Shown here piece after piece: positions 47,205 through 56,601 of a stretch of 59,797 nucleotides of DNA (within the stretch, counting starts at the first letter, position 1; the number at the start of each line of letters is the position of its first letter). The DNA lies in the NCBI GenBank assembly GCA_938022935.1, contig CALIHL010000153.1, positions 1-59,797 of the forward strand, written 5' to 3'. Source of the DNA: an uncultured Saprospiraceae bacterium. Its GTDB lineage: Bacteria > Bacteroidota > Bacteroidia > Chitinophagales > Saprospiraceae. Made by a program: the position numbers and the translations under genes. The notes beneath the pieces were generated by a model. That model saw nothing but the letters and a program-made list of their open reading frames with translations. It did no database searches and was not told the DNA's origin.

Positions 47205-48881
47205 TCAATTGACAACCGTGATGTCTCCTGATTGATTTATTGTGGATCCGTCTATGTCTATTTGAAGGTGATATATATATACGCCAGTTCGCACAAAACC
47301 CCTAAAAGAGCCGTCCCATCTTATGTTTTCAACCGACTGAACTTCAGAGTAAACCTTGTTTCCCCAGCGATCAAAGATTTTGAAACCTTTAAGATTTAAA
47401 GGCTCTTCGCTCTCAAGTGTTAATACATTGTTAGATGCACTATTGACAGAGATAATGTTAGGAACAAAGATGGAAGGTACATTGATACATTCTGCCAAGC
47501 CTCGACAGCTGCTATCCAAACAATCGATAAGCCCATCAAAGTCATTATCAATGCCATCCCTACAATTCTCATCAGGCACGACACAAACCGTATCTGCAAT
47601 CATTATGATGGGGTTTTGATCGTAAACTTGACTACATAGGGTGTTTATATTTCTAATGATTACATCAAATGTGTCTTGACTTAGATCAGAAAAGATAGGA
47701 TCTGGACTATAGGTTTCACCATTGTCTATACTGTATTCGAGATTAGGGAAGATAGATATGATCTCTAAGCTTCCATTATCAAGAGAAGGGCAATTAGTAG
47801 GTAATGTGGTCACAACATCATCTATTCTGGGCCAGCAACTGTCATCTTCACAGTCGATTAATCCGTCCCCATCGTTGTCAAGGCCATCCATGCAATCTTC
47901 TTCTTCAGCTTCGTTACACATGGGCGCTTGGAGGATAACAGGGTTGCTAAAAGCACATGCATTTATGCCTTTATTAACAACAACTATATCATAAATGTCA
48001 GGCTCCAATCCTTCAAATAAGTTTGTATCCACAAATGTCAAACCTGCATCTATGCTGTACAAGACCCCATCATTACCTCCAGATATAGTTACGGAGCCCA
48101 CAGGATTGAAGCACTCTATAGCTGTCTGAATGATCATAATGTCGCCCGGGCCACAAGATGTATCCATACAATCAAGTAGACCATCCTCATCGTTGTCAAT
48201 CCCATCTCCGCATAAGTCGGGTGTGTCCTCGTCAAGGATAAAGCAAGTGTTATATGTTTTATCAGGAATAAGGTCTTGCCTCATTTCTGAAACGAGGTCG
48301 ATAGATATTTCTATAGGATCAGTCTCTTGAACCAAATCAGGTACCACCGCCATAGCAATCTCTGGCGTATCAAAATTTAGGATAAAGCACGTGCTTGGAT
48401 CCGTGATGTTATCAAAAGAGAGATTATAGCACAATTGTATCATGCTGATCCATTCTCCTGTACTATCAAAAACTTCGCCTTCGCCTTGTATTTTTTCACT
48501 AACATTTACCCTCAGATAACCTATAGAGTCGTACGAAAGCCCTGAGTTTGGTATGGTTCCAATGGGTAAAACTTGTGAGACTGGAGGAGAATCAGAAACG
48601 TGATTGTTAGATACTACATCAAAAGACGAGTATTCACCCAAGCTTGCATCATAGAAGATATTGATATTAAAGCCGAAGAGCCTCCAAGAGGCAGGCCCGG
48701 TATTGGAGAGTTGTAAATTGTAGCATACTTCAGCTGTCGTAGTGTCTAACGATGCAATCCTAAATCTGGAATTGTAGGTGTTTTGACCATGGCTCACATG
48801 AGCACAACAAATCAATAGCACACAGAATGCTAAAGAAAGACATGATAACAATCGTTTTTGACTGGGGGTATAGAGTGTCAC
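47205..48881 (-). CDS. Secreted T9SS type B cargo protein with three DxDNDxDG repeats
   Basis: 558 residues from a GTG start; signal peptide ends near SHGQ. A long N-terminal beta domain (cohesin- or cell-adhesion-like, LQLSNTGPASWRLFGFNINI) is followed by three copies of C-x-D-G-x-D-N-D-x-D-G-L-x-D-C (CGDGIDNDEDGLLDC, CMDGLDNDGDGLIDC, CRDGIDNDFDGLIDC), spaced by beta-rich domains. The C-terminus is the gliding-motility (CHU_C, type B) sorting domain: KGFKIFDRWGNKVY...GVYIYHLQID. The repeats look Ca-binding. It is immediately upstream of the protease, so the two are probably co-transcribed. Confidence 0.85.
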   Translation of the reverse strand: MTLYTPSQKRLLSCLSLAFCVLLICCAHVSHGQNTYNSRFRIASLDTTTAEVCYNLQLSNTGPASWRLFGFNINIFYDASLGEYSSFDVVSNNHVSDSPPVSQVLPIGTIPNSGLSYDSIGYLRVNVSEKIQGEGEVFDSTGEWISMIQLCYNLSFDNITDPSTCFILNFDTPEIAMAVVPDLVQETDPIEISIDLVSEMRQDLIPDKTYNTCFILDEDTPDLCGDGIDNDEDGLLDCMDTSCGPGDIMIIQTAIECFNPVGSVTISGGNDGVLYSIDAGLTFVDTNLFEGLEPDIYDIVVVNKGINACAFSNPVILQAPMCNEAEEEDCMDGLDNDGDGLIDCEDDSCWPRIDDVVTTLPTNCPSLDNGSLEIISIFPNLEYSIDNGETYSPDPIFSDLSQDTFDVIIRNINTLCSQVYDQNPIIMIADTVCVVPDENCRDGIDNDFDGLIDCLDSSCRGLAECINVPSIFVPNIISVNSASNNVLTLESEEPLNLKGFKIFDRWGNKVYSEVQSVENIRWDGSFRGFVRTGVYIYHLQIDIDGSTINQSGDITVVN

Positions 48882-48925
48882 ATATGGAGAAACTCTATAT
48901 CTATCCAGATATTGCGAACTGAAAG

Positions 48926-49285
48926 TTAATTACCAGCCTCGCGTGCTTTTCGAGCTGCTTTAAAACTTCCTATAAAGGCTACCATGGCTAAAATGCCCGT
49001 GATAAGCATGATGCCTACTCTTACAATTGCCATAGTATCTCCTCTACCTATCGCACCTTTCAATGGCATAGCCAAACCTAATATCAGAATTAATGTCAGC
49101 ACCACAGCGATGTGAGCGATCACTTTATTTTCAGTTTTAACTCCGTTGCTCATCAATAAAAGAAGCACACCCCCTACAACTGGAATAAAAGCAGTTGGTG
49201 ATGGACTTTCTGAACTAAAGTATCCCCATAATCCCATTATGACTAAGGTCCCGGCATTAATAAGGTTTGCAGTTGGCGCATTCAT
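48926..49285 (-). CDS. Small four-helix membrane protein
   Basis: 119 residues with four hydrophobic helices (about 8-24, 30-48, 57-75, 86-108) and a basic end (KAARKAREAGN). No recognised motif. It is 28 bp downstream of a penicillin-binding protein gene on the same strand and may be co-transcribed with it. Confidence 0.7.
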   Translation of the reverse strand: MNAPTANLINAGTLVIMGLWGYFSSESPSPTAFIPVVGGVLLLLMSNGVKTENKVIAHIAVVLTLILILGLAMPLKGAIGRGDTMAIVRVGIMLITGILAMVAFIGSFKAARKAREAGN

Positions 49286-49313
49286 AAGTTATCGTTTTAA
49301 TAGTTATATCACA

Positions 49314-51911
49314 TTAATTGAGTCCAATTGTGTCTATCTCAGGAAACTCTTCCTCCATCTCAAACTCTTCGAGCTCAATATCATCAAATTCGTTTAGTTC
49401 CTCCTGTTGATCCAAGCGATTCTCTCTTTCTTCTTCAGGATCTTGTTGTTTATATCTTGAACAGTCTGCTAACTCTTGAAATCCTGTCGGGGGATCAGAG
49501 AACGAAACATCGCTATTGAACTTGATATCTGGATCTGCCTCTATCTTCTTCATATACTTTTGAAAAACAGGGCGAGCCATAACGAAGCCCTGACCATCAT
49601 CCAATGTGTAGAACCTAACCCACTTTTCATCGCCGCCAACCCACGTTCCAGTTACGAGATTTGGGGTTATACCCATAAACCAACCATCTGCGTAGTCATT
49701 GGTAGTCCCGGTCTTACCTCCTGCTGGCACTTTGATGCCCAAGCCAAATCCTCCTCCCACATTGTTACGTAGCATGTCCACTAATACGGCATTGTACAGT
49801 TTGTTAAGTGCTCTTTTTTGCTCAAGCGTGCTTTGATAAATGACCTTGCCATTCTTATCTTCTATTCGACTGATGAATGTAGGCTTGGTATAAACCCCAT
49901 CATTAGCGAAGGTCGTGTATGCTCCTGTCATTTCGAGTAACGACAAGTCAACTGACCCCAAAGCTATAGAAGGTACCTTAGGGACCACATAACGGGCATC
50001 ATTTATTCTTTCGTTTTTATCTATACCAACATTATGTAACAGATCACGTATCGGATCAACTGTACCTAGCTCTTTTACAATCCTGACTGTTATGCTGTTT
50101 TTGGAGTATAAAAGCCCTTGATAAAGGTTGTATTTGTTTTGTGTGAAGGTTCCATTTGCATTAGACGGAGACCATTCTGCATCTACGTTGAAGTTGGCAT
50201 CACCAGGTGCGATGGTATACTGAATATCACTGAATGTCTGACAGGGTGGGATACCTTGTACACCGATCGCTGTTGCATATACAAAGGGCTTTATAGTAGA
50301 CCCGACCTGTCTTCTCATAGTGACATGGTCGTACTTGAAGTATTCGTGAGAAGGGCCACCTACCCATGCTTTTATCTCTCCAGAGTTAGGGTCCACGGAC
50401 AATACCCCTGCTTGAATGTGCCTTAAGTGGTATAGAACAGAGTCTCTTCTGGACATTGTCTTTACTTCACCTCCTTCTTCACTGTATGAGAAGAGAGTTG
50501 CTTCTACCTCTTCATCAAAAGCGTCTGCCACTTTCTTTTCAAATACTGACCAGGTACTACTGATCTTCTTCCACAGATCTCCTCGCACTAACTTTTTGAA
50601 CTTAGAGCGAACATCTTGATCGATCTGAGTTATATACTCTATGTCTTTTTGAAGTCTCCTTACAGTTGGTTCTTTTAAAGAGATGTCATATTGCTTTATA
50701 CTCTCCTTGTCCAGGTCAGCAAAAGATGAGGTGTATAGGCTTTTATACAAGTCAGTATCTCTTATACGCCTTTGGAGCCCTTCTCTTCTGAGGCTTTCTT
50801 GATCTCCCTCTGCCTCAAAAGTGAATGGATCTTTATATTTCCATACCCTCCAATATCTTTCTTGTACTTCCTTCAAATGTTCTTTGACTGCTTCCTCTGC
50901 TAACACTTGATATCGTGTGTCGATGGTTGTATAGATCTTAAGCCCATCTCTATAGATGTCATAGACGCCTCCTTCAGGCTTATGATATTGGGACTGCTGT
51001 AAGAGCGGTCGGAGCCACTTGGTAAGCTCGGCTCTAAAATATGGAGCAATGCCTTCACTCTGGCTACTTCTCTTAAAGTTAGACATGTCAAGTGGAAGGG
51101 CTTTTAGGCTATCAAACTCTGAAGCATTGATTTTATCATTCTGCTTCATCATGTTCAGCACAACGTTACGCCTACCTGTAGTTCGCTCTGAAAATCTTAC
51201 GGGATTGTATAAAGCAGGGTTTTTGAGCATACCTACAAGTACAGCAGCTTCTTCTGGTTTTATATCCTTTTGGTCCTTGCCAAAATATATCTCACTTGCA
51301 GAATGAATCCCATGTGCTCCATTGATGAACTCAAACTTATTGAGATACATGGCAATGATTTCCTCTTTGGTATAACTTCTTTCTAACCGAACAGCAGTGA
51401 TCCACTCTTTAAACTTTATAGAAGCCAGGGCTATGGCTCTGTTGATCGCCGACTTTCCAGATAGGCTTGAACGCTTGAAAAGTAGCTTTGCTAACTGCTG
51501 AGTGATTGTACTTCCTCCTCCGCTGCTTTGTTGTTGCAGTAAGAGGGACTTAACCGCTACCCGCACTAAAGCCCTAAAGTCAATACCAGAATGACTGTTA
51601 TAGCGAGCATCTTCTACACTTAATAACGCATTATAGATGTTGGGTGATAGTTCTCTAAACTGGATGAACTCTCTGTTTTCGATGTAATATTTGCCGTAAG
51701 GCACCTCGTTGGCATCATAGATAACGGAGGCGAGATCATACTTTGGATTTTCTAACTCTTCAAAAGAAGGAAGGTCGCTCTTGGCCACAACCGTAATCAC
51801 AATGATGCCAGCTATGACGCCTAAGATAGCACCTGCCCAAAGAAATCTGGATAACCAGAGTAGCCATGACTTTTCTACTTGCGAAGACCAAAACCTCTTT
51901 ATTCGGTTCAT
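49314..51911 (-). CDS. Class A penicillin-binding protein (PBP1a-like), copy 1
   Basis: About 865 residues from ATG 51911; a TTG at 51917 adds two. One N-terminal membrane helix is followed by the glycosyltransferase (GT51) domain with SVEDARYNSHSGID and GGSTITQQLAKLLF. An insert of about 150 charged helical residues separates it from the transpeptidase domain, whose motifs are GSTIKP (catalytic Ser), SKNS and KTGTTNDYADGWF. The C-terminal 40 residues are strikingly acidic (EEERENRLDQQEEL... ending DTIGLN). It polymerises and cross-links peptidoglycan. Tandem with a second class A enzyme. Confidence 0.93.
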   Translation of the reverse strand: MNRIKRFWSSQVEKSWLLWLSRFLWAGAILGVIAGIIVITVVAKSDLPSFEELENPKYDLASVIYDANEVPYGKYYIENREFIQFRELSPNIYNALLSVEDARYNSHSGIDFRALVRVAVKSLLLQQQSSGGGSTITQQLAKLLFKRSSLSGKSAINRAIALASIKFKEWITAVRLERSYTKEEIIAMYLNKFEFINGAHGIHSASEIYFGKDQKDIKPEEAAVLVGMLKNPALYNPVRFSERTTGRRNVVLNMMKQNDKINASEFDSLKALPLDMSNFKRSSQSEGIAPYFRAELTKWLRPLLQQSQYHKPEGGVYDIYRDGLKIYTTIDTRYQVLAEEAVKEHLKEVQERYWRVWKYKDPFTFEAEGDQESLRREGLQRRIRDTDLYKSLYTSSFADLDKESIKQYDISLKEPTVRRLQKDIEYITQIDQDVRSKFKKLVRGDLWKKISSTWSVFEKKVADAFDEEVEATLFSYSEEGGEVKTMSRRDSVLYHLRHIQAGVLSVDPNSGEIKAWVGGPSHEYFKYDHVTMRRQVGSTIKPFVYATAIGVQGIPPCQTFSDIQYTIAPGDANFNVDAEWSPSNANGTFTQNKYNLYQGLLYSKNSITVRIVKELGTVDPIRDLLHNVGIDKNERINDARYVVPKVPSIALGSVDLSLLEMTGAYTTFANDGVYTKPTFISRIEDKNGKVIYQSTLEQKRALNKLYNAVLVDMLRNNVGGGFGLGIKVPAGGKTGTTNDYADGWFMGITPNLVTGTWVGGDEKWVRFYTLDDGQGFVMARPVFQKYMKKIEADPDIKFNSDVSFSDPPTGFQELADCSRYKQQDPEEERENRLDQQEELNEFDDIELEEFEMEEEFPEIDTIGLN

Positions 51912-51968
51912 TATCAAAACTAATATGCCGCAATATAAGCCCTAAAAACCTCTTTTTCTTTGGCTTTC

Positions 51969-54479
51969 TTATCTATCTATATCTTCTTCGATCTCACCGA
52001 TCTCCTCTTCAAATGGATCTCCTAATGGACTATCGGGTTCACTGGTTGGATAGGCATCGCAGTCTGTTGTAATCGTTATCTCATCTGGCACCGCAAATCT
52101 CGCTTCTGTATCGAAGTTGATCGACTTATCAGCTTCCAAGCGTTGCATATAATCAATGAAGAAAGGCCTTGCCATTCTTCCTCCTTGGCCTTCTTCGATA
52201 GATAAGAATCTGATCCAATTGTACGCGCCGCCAACCCAAGTACCAGTAACGAGGTTAGGCGATACGCCCATGAACCATCCATCAACATGATCATTACTGG
52301 TTCCTGTTTTACCTCCAAATTCAGTTTTTAATTTATAACCGACAACACTAGCTGCGTGCTTCAGTAACTGTACCATGGCATAGTTAACATTTTCATTTAT
52401 CGAACGACGACTGTTTGAGTTTTCTTCATAGAGCACGACGCCATTGTGTTCGATTCTATTTATAAAAACAGGTTTTGGGCTCTCTCCGTTATTTGCAAAA
52501 GTGCTGTAAGCACTAGTCATCTCCATAACTGTGAGTTCTGGTGAACCGAGAATAATTGATGGCACCTCTGGGATTCTTCCTTTTGTGATGCCCATGTTCT
52601 CAGCTACTTGTACAACAGGCCTGACAGAACCAATCTCATTGAGTAACTTTACGGATGCAGTGTTCATCGATCTTTTGAGTCCTTCTTTAAAGGTGTAGAC
52701 TTCACCAGAAAACTTATTTCTTGTGTTTTTTGGACTCCAAGCTTCATCTAAATGAAACTGTGGGCCAGCAGGTATGGTCTGCTGAACATCGCGTACTGTC
52801 ATGCATGGAGAGATGGCATTGTTGATAGCGGCGGTATATAAAAAGGGTTTGAATGTTGACCCCACTTGTCTTCTTGCAGTGACATGATCATACTTCCACA
52901 TATTATAATCGCTTCCTCCGACCCAAGTTTTTATAAAACCTGTTTTGGGGTCCATAGATATAGAGCCTATCTGTAAGAAGCTCTCCATATACTTTATAGA
53001 ATCAATCGGAGACATTGTGACTTCAATTGGGCCATCATATCCGTAGACACTCATCTTTCTCTCAGAGTTGAATACCTTTTTGGCTTCAGCCTTTAGTTCT
53101 CGCCAATTGGCTTTAAGCGTTTTCCAATGCGGTCCTGCAAGAATGTCTTCATATACATCTTTTTGAGATCCACTAAAGGTGCCCGCTTTAACTTGCTTGT
53201 CGAGATAGCTTTTGTCTTTTTCGGCGTTGAGCATTCTTTTGATGTCACCACCGTAAAGACGGGCCTTGGGTAGCTCTACTTTTATCTCGTTTATAACTTC
53301 ATTTAAGTGTTTATACCTAAGTTGCTTGTATCTTTTAGAGCTTTCTATAAGTTGAGACAAGATGTTGTCTCTAATTTTTAATTGTCTTTTTTCTTCTTTT
53401 TCTGAGCGTTCATTATCTCTTTCGAGGTGGGTCCAAGGATCTTTTTCTTTCCAAGTTTTGAAAAACTTCTCTTGTTGAGTTTTCATATGTGCTTGAGCTG
53501 CAGCAAGAGCGTGTTGTTGATACTTATAGTTTATAGTTGTGTAGATCTTAAGCCCATCAGTATCGATGTTGTACGGCTCCCCTCCCGGTTTGGTGATGTT
53601 GTTGTCCTTAAGAATCTTTCGCGTTCTTTGTTTTAAAACTGACATCAAGTGAGGTGCGGGACCACTGTAGTTCTCACCACGATTAAAATTAGAAATATCG
53701 GTTGACTCTTCTTTCCAAGTATTATAATCTTCGGAAGAGATAAACTGATGCTTAGCCATCTGCGAAAGGACCCAATTCTTTCTAATATGTGGACGCTCAG
53801 TGGAGCTCATAGGGTTATAAAGCGTAGGACTCTTGAGCATGCCAACAAGTACAGCGGCTTCCGTTGGAGTCAATTCTTTTTGGTCTTTGCCAAAATATAT
53901 ATTAGCTGCCGACCCTATTCCATTTGCTTGATTTAGAAAATCAAACTTGTTTAAGAACATGGCCATAAGCTCTTCTTTAGTATATCGCCTTTCAAATTCT
54001 ACAGCGATGACCCACTCTTTCATTTTCTGCCAGACTCTTTTAAAGAAAAATGATGATCTGCGTTCTGTATAAAATTGCTTAGCGAGCTGCTGCGTAATTG
54101 TGCTGGCTCCACCGTTACGTCCCAAGTATGCTACAGCCCTTGCTAAGCCTTTTGCGTCTATACCACTATGATCAAAAAACCTATGGTCCTCTGTTGCCAA
54201 GAGCGCATTGACAAGATGGGGAGATATATCATCAAACTTAACCCACTGTCTGTTGCGCTGAAAGTATCGATCTAATACAACGCCGTCTTCTGAGTAAACA
54301 AGAGTTGATTCTTCAAACTTTGGATTTTCCAACTCCTTGGTGTCAGGCATTTTGGTGTTGGCAACATAGACAAAAAGCCCTGCGAAAATCAGTAGACCGA
54401 TGAGGGTCAGCGCCCAAATAGTTCGAATGAGGGTGCGATATGGTATTTTACCAAATAGCTTGTTTTCAGGGGTGTTCAT
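51969..54479 (-). CDS. Class A penicillin-binding protein (PBP1a-like), copy 2
   Basis: 836 residues. One N-terminal helix (about 17-36), GT51 motifs (LLATEDHRFFDHSGID, GASTITQQLAKQFY), a charged helical insert with the same WKEKDPWTHLERD landmark as copy 1, and transpeptidase motifs GSTFKP, SMNT and KTGTSNDHVDGWF. The C-terminal tail is also acidic but shorter (GDPFEEEIGEIEED). The gene lies 57 bp upstream of copy 1, on the same strand and in the same domain order, so a gene duplication is the natural explanation. The first gene after the AraC regulator. Confidence 0.93.
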   Translation of the reverse strand: MNTPENKLFGKIPYRTLIRTIWALTLIGLLIFAGLFVYVANTKMPDTKELENPKFEESTLVYSEDGVVLDRYFQRNRQWVKFDDISPHLVNALLATEDHRFFDHSGIDAKGLARAVAYLGRNGGASTITQQLAKQFYTERRSSFFFKRVWQKMKEWVIAVEFERRYTKEELMAMFLNKFDFLNQANGIGSAANIYFGKDQKELTPTEAAVLVGMLKSPTLYNPMSSTERPHIRKNWVLSQMAKHQFISSEDYNTWKEESTDISNFNRGENYSGPAPHLMSVLKQRTRKILKDNNITKPGGEPYNIDTDGLKIYTTINYKYQQHALAAAQAHMKTQQEKFFKTWKEKDPWTHLERDNERSEKEEKRQLKIRDNILSQLIESSKRYKQLRYKHLNEVINEIKVELPKARLYGGDIKRMLNAEKDKSYLDKQVKAGTFSGSQKDVYEDILAGPHWKTLKANWRELKAEAKKVFNSERKMSVYGYDGPIEVTMSPIDSIKYMESFLQIGSISMDPKTGFIKTWVGGSDYNMWKYDHVTARRQVGSTFKPFLYTAAINNAISPCMTVRDVQQTIPAGPQFHLDEAWSPKNTRNKFSGEVYTFKEGLKRSMNTASVKLLNEIGSVRPVVQVAENMGITKGRIPEVPSIILGSPELTVMEMTSAYSTFANNGESPKPVFINRIEHNGVVLYEENSNSRRSINENVNYAMVQLLKHAASVVGYKLKTEFGGKTGTSNDHVDGWFMGVSPNLVTGTWVGGAYNWIRFLSIEEGQGGRMARPFFIDYMQRLEADKSINFDTEARFAVPDEITITTDCDAYPTSEPDSPLGDPFEEEIGEIEEDIDR

Positions 54480-54528
54480 CCCATATTAACTTAAAAGGGA
54501 AGCTTGTTATTATAGCTATTGGTAGATG

Positions 54529-55437
54529 TTAGAGCGCTATGACTTGTTTGAATTCTGCTCTATAGGTTGTCGGATTTTGACCTGTCACTTTTTTGAACTG
54601 CTTGTTGAAGTGGGCGAAGTTGTTAAAACCACACTCAAAGCAAATATCTGAGATGGTACGACTTGTCTCTGATAGTAACTTACAAGCATGAGTGATTCTA
54701 TATTCATTAACAAACTGAGTAAAGGTTTTGCTGGTCTGCTTCTTAAAGTAGCGACAGAAGGAAGGAACTGTCATATTAATCAAGTCGGCGGCTTCTTCTA
54801 AAGGGATATTAGTATGAAATCGTTCTATCACATGATTGAAGACCACCTTTATTCTTACATGATCCTGAAGAGAAGCCTGGACGGTCATCTTAGAAGCATT
54901 GAGCAAGTGGTACTCGTTGGACTGTGCAAGGAGATGAAGAATAGAAAGCAAGGAAATGAACTGATCGAAATAGCTTTGTATCGCCATGTTGTTTGTGAGT
55001 TCGCCTACCTTTTCTTTTGTCTTCCCATAGAAGGTGAGACCATGTTGGGACTGACTGATCAGATCAGAGATCTTTCTCATCTCTGGGACCTTCTCAAATG
55101 CCTGCTGAATGATATCTGGGTGAAACTGAATAATGTTCTCTCGGTTTCTGGCAGTAAGTCGATCTGTAAACCCATAATGAGGAAGGTTAGAACCAATCAT
55201 GACCAAGTCTCCAGCCGTGTAGTAGGAGATGTGATTGCCTATGTGCCGTTTTCCGTTTCCTTTCTCTACGAACACCAATTCTACCTCAGGGTGATAATGC
55301 CATAGAGGATCATTGTTGGGCGCAGAATCATTAAACCGCATGAATGAAAAAGACCGCCCAAAGGTGTGTTCAACCTTCTCTAAAGATGGTTTTTGGTGGC
55401 CTGATGCGAACTCTTCTTCTGCTAATATTGAATTCAT
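54529..55437 (-). CDS. AraC family transcriptional regulator
   Basis: About 302 residues from the ATG at 55437; a TTG at 55443 gives two more. An N-terminal cupin-like sensor (WHYHPEVELVFVEKGNGKRHIG) is followed by a long helical linker and a C-terminal pair of helix-turn-helix motifs (LEEAADLINMTVPSFCRYFKKQTSKTF and TISDICFECGFNNFAHFNKQFKKVTGQNPTTYR), the second being the diagnostic AraC signature. The ligand is probably a small sugar or metabolite. It is 50 bp upstream of the tandem PBP genes on the same strand; whether it controls them is unknown. Confidence 0.92.
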   Translation of the reverse strand: MNSILAEEEFASGHQKPSLEKVEHTFGRSFSFMRFNDSAPNNDPLWHYHPEVELVFVEKGNGKRHIGNHISYYTAGDLVMIGSNLPHYGFTDRLTARNRENIIQFHPDIIQQAFEKVPEMRKISDLISQSQHGLTFYGKTKEKVGELTNNMAIQSYFDQFISLLSILHLLAQSNEYHLLNASKMTVQASLQDHVRIKVVFNHVIERFHTNIPLEEAADLINMTVPSFCRYFKKQTSKTFTQFVNEYRITHACKLLSETSRTISDICFECGFNNFAHFNKQFKKVTGQNPTTYRAEFKQVIAL

Positions 55438-55631
55438 GTCCAATGAATATTTGGTTGAATATGCAATATTAGGGGTTTAATTAACCATATGTAGCGTGTT
55501 TATACTAATAAGGGTTAATATAGTTGTATAAAGAGTTAAGATAGAAGTAGCAAATGAGGTTAGATTGGGAATATCTTAGTATCAGATTTAGTAACCCAAA
55601 AATCTCTTATATGAAAAAGTTAGTAGAAAAA
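55438..55631. other. Intergenic region without a recognised element
   Basis: AT-rich stretch between the AraC start and the RNA candidate. It must contain the AraC promoter on the minus strand and probably a promoter for the RNA on the plus strand, but no complete consensus pair is present. The best single match, TATAGTTG near 55520, differs at one base. A 22-codon ORF (55611-55679) overlaps the first RNA stem. Confidence 0.4.
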
Positions 55632-55811
55632 TTCGCTTTGATCTTTAGATGGCTTTATGATTCAATGGTCAGAATCTAAAGCCGGGTAAACAAAACGCAT
55701 TTGCGAAAGCGAAAAGTATAGACCAACCATACTCTCCTGTTAGGAGAAAGAAATATAGTTTTTCATACGACAGAAAAGGGATAAGTGATAACGATCACTC
55801 TATCCCTTTTT
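55632..55811 (+). ncRNA. Candidate structured RNA or leader upstream of GGGP synthase
   Basis: Nested complementarity is visible. An 8-bp outer stem (TTCGCTTT 55632-55639 with AAAGCGAA 55706-55713) encloses a 12-bp hairpin with one bulged T (55651-55663 with 55672-55683, loop 55664-55671). Two small hairpins follow: GTAT/ATAC (55716-55732) and TCTCC/GGAGA (55733-55747). It ends in a strong terminator. It does not match riboswitches, 6S, RNase P, SRP or tmRNA patterns that I know. It may be a free small RNA or an attenuator for the next gene. Confidence 0.5.
55774..55811 (+). terminator. Strong intrinsic terminator ending the RNA candidate
   Basis: AAAAGGGATA-AGTGAT, loop AACG, ATCACT, one bulged C, TATCCC and a T-tract. 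16 paired positions. It stands 46 bp before the GGGP synthase start, so it terminates whatever is transcribed from upstream. Confidence 0.9.
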
Positions 55812-55856
55812 ATATGGATCAAGATGACACAGCTTAAATAGCTTTATGTTTGAGTG

Positions 55857-56591
55857 ATGAATTTGATGAGAGACATATTTGGCGAAAGCCCACGGTTTGC
55901 CGTTTTGATAGATCCTGATCATGAAAAAGACGAAAGACTCGAATCTCTATTGGGCTTTTTAGCGAAAGATATGTGCGATGTGGTACTTGTAGGCGGAAGC
56001 ACAACTGATAGCAATAACATAGATGTCTTAATCAATCGCATAAAAACAGCTACAAACAAACCCGTGTTGCTCTTTCCTGGAAACTCATATCAGTTATCTC
56101 CACATGCAGACGGGCTGCTACTGCCATCCCTTATCTCTGGAAGAAACCCAGACTATCTAATAGGAAAGCATGTAGAGTCCGCCAATATCATATACAAAAG
56201 TGGACTCCCTGTATTCTCTATGGGCTATATATTGGTTGATGGTGGGAAATCCAGTGCAGCTTCTTATATGACTCAGACGATGCCGATCCCTGCTGGCCAA
56301 TCCAACTTAGCCGCACAGACGGCTCTTGCTGGACAACTCTTGGGTATGAAGTGTATCTATCTCGAATCAGGTAGCGGAGCTGTACAACCAGCTCGTACTG
56401 AAATGATAGAAAAGGTTAAAAAGACGATTAATATCCCACTAATTGTTGGTGGCGGTATAAGAACAGCAATCGATATCCGTAAGGCAATTGATGCAGGCGC
56501 AGATATGGTTGTAGTGGGCACGGCTTTAGAAGAAGAACCGGATCAGATAGACGCATTATTCACTGCATTCTGTGATCATGTCGCGATATGA
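55857..56591 (+). CDS. Geranylgeranylglyceryl phosphate synthase family protein
   Basis: 244 residues from the ATG at 55857. A (beta/alpha)8 barrel with LIDPDHEKDE at the start, VGGSTTDSNNID, FPGNSYQLSPHADGLLLPSLISGR, IYLESGSGA and the phosphate loop VGGGIRTAIDIRKAIDAGADMVVVGT. The family attaches a polyprenyl group to glycerol 1-phosphate, as in archaeal lipids. Bacteroidota have their own clade of the enzyme with uncertain in vivo product. It is followed 10 bases later by rsgA. Confidence 0.92.
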   Translation: MNLMRDIFGESPRFAVLIDPDHEKDERLESLLGFLAKDMCDVVLVGGSTTDSNNIDVLINRIKTATNKPVLLFPGNSYQLSPHADGLLLPSLISGRNPDYLIGKHVESANIIYKSGLPVFSMGYILVDGGKSSAASYMTQTMPIPAGQSNLAAQTALAGQLLGMKCIYLESGSGAVQPARTEMIEKVKKTINIPLIVGGGIRTAIDIRKAIDAGADMVVVGTALEEEPDQIDALFTAFCDHVAI

Positions 56592-56601
56592 ATTGTACTG
56601 A

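Noticed and set aside
48381-48400. CACGTG inside the type B T9SS gene as a fourth parS site
   Set aside because: Only the 6-bp core matches; the flanks lack the TGTT/AACA arms.
50118-50426. Plus-strand frame of 102 residues inside the first PBP gene
   Set aside because: Shadow of a strongly supported transpeptidase domain on the other strand.
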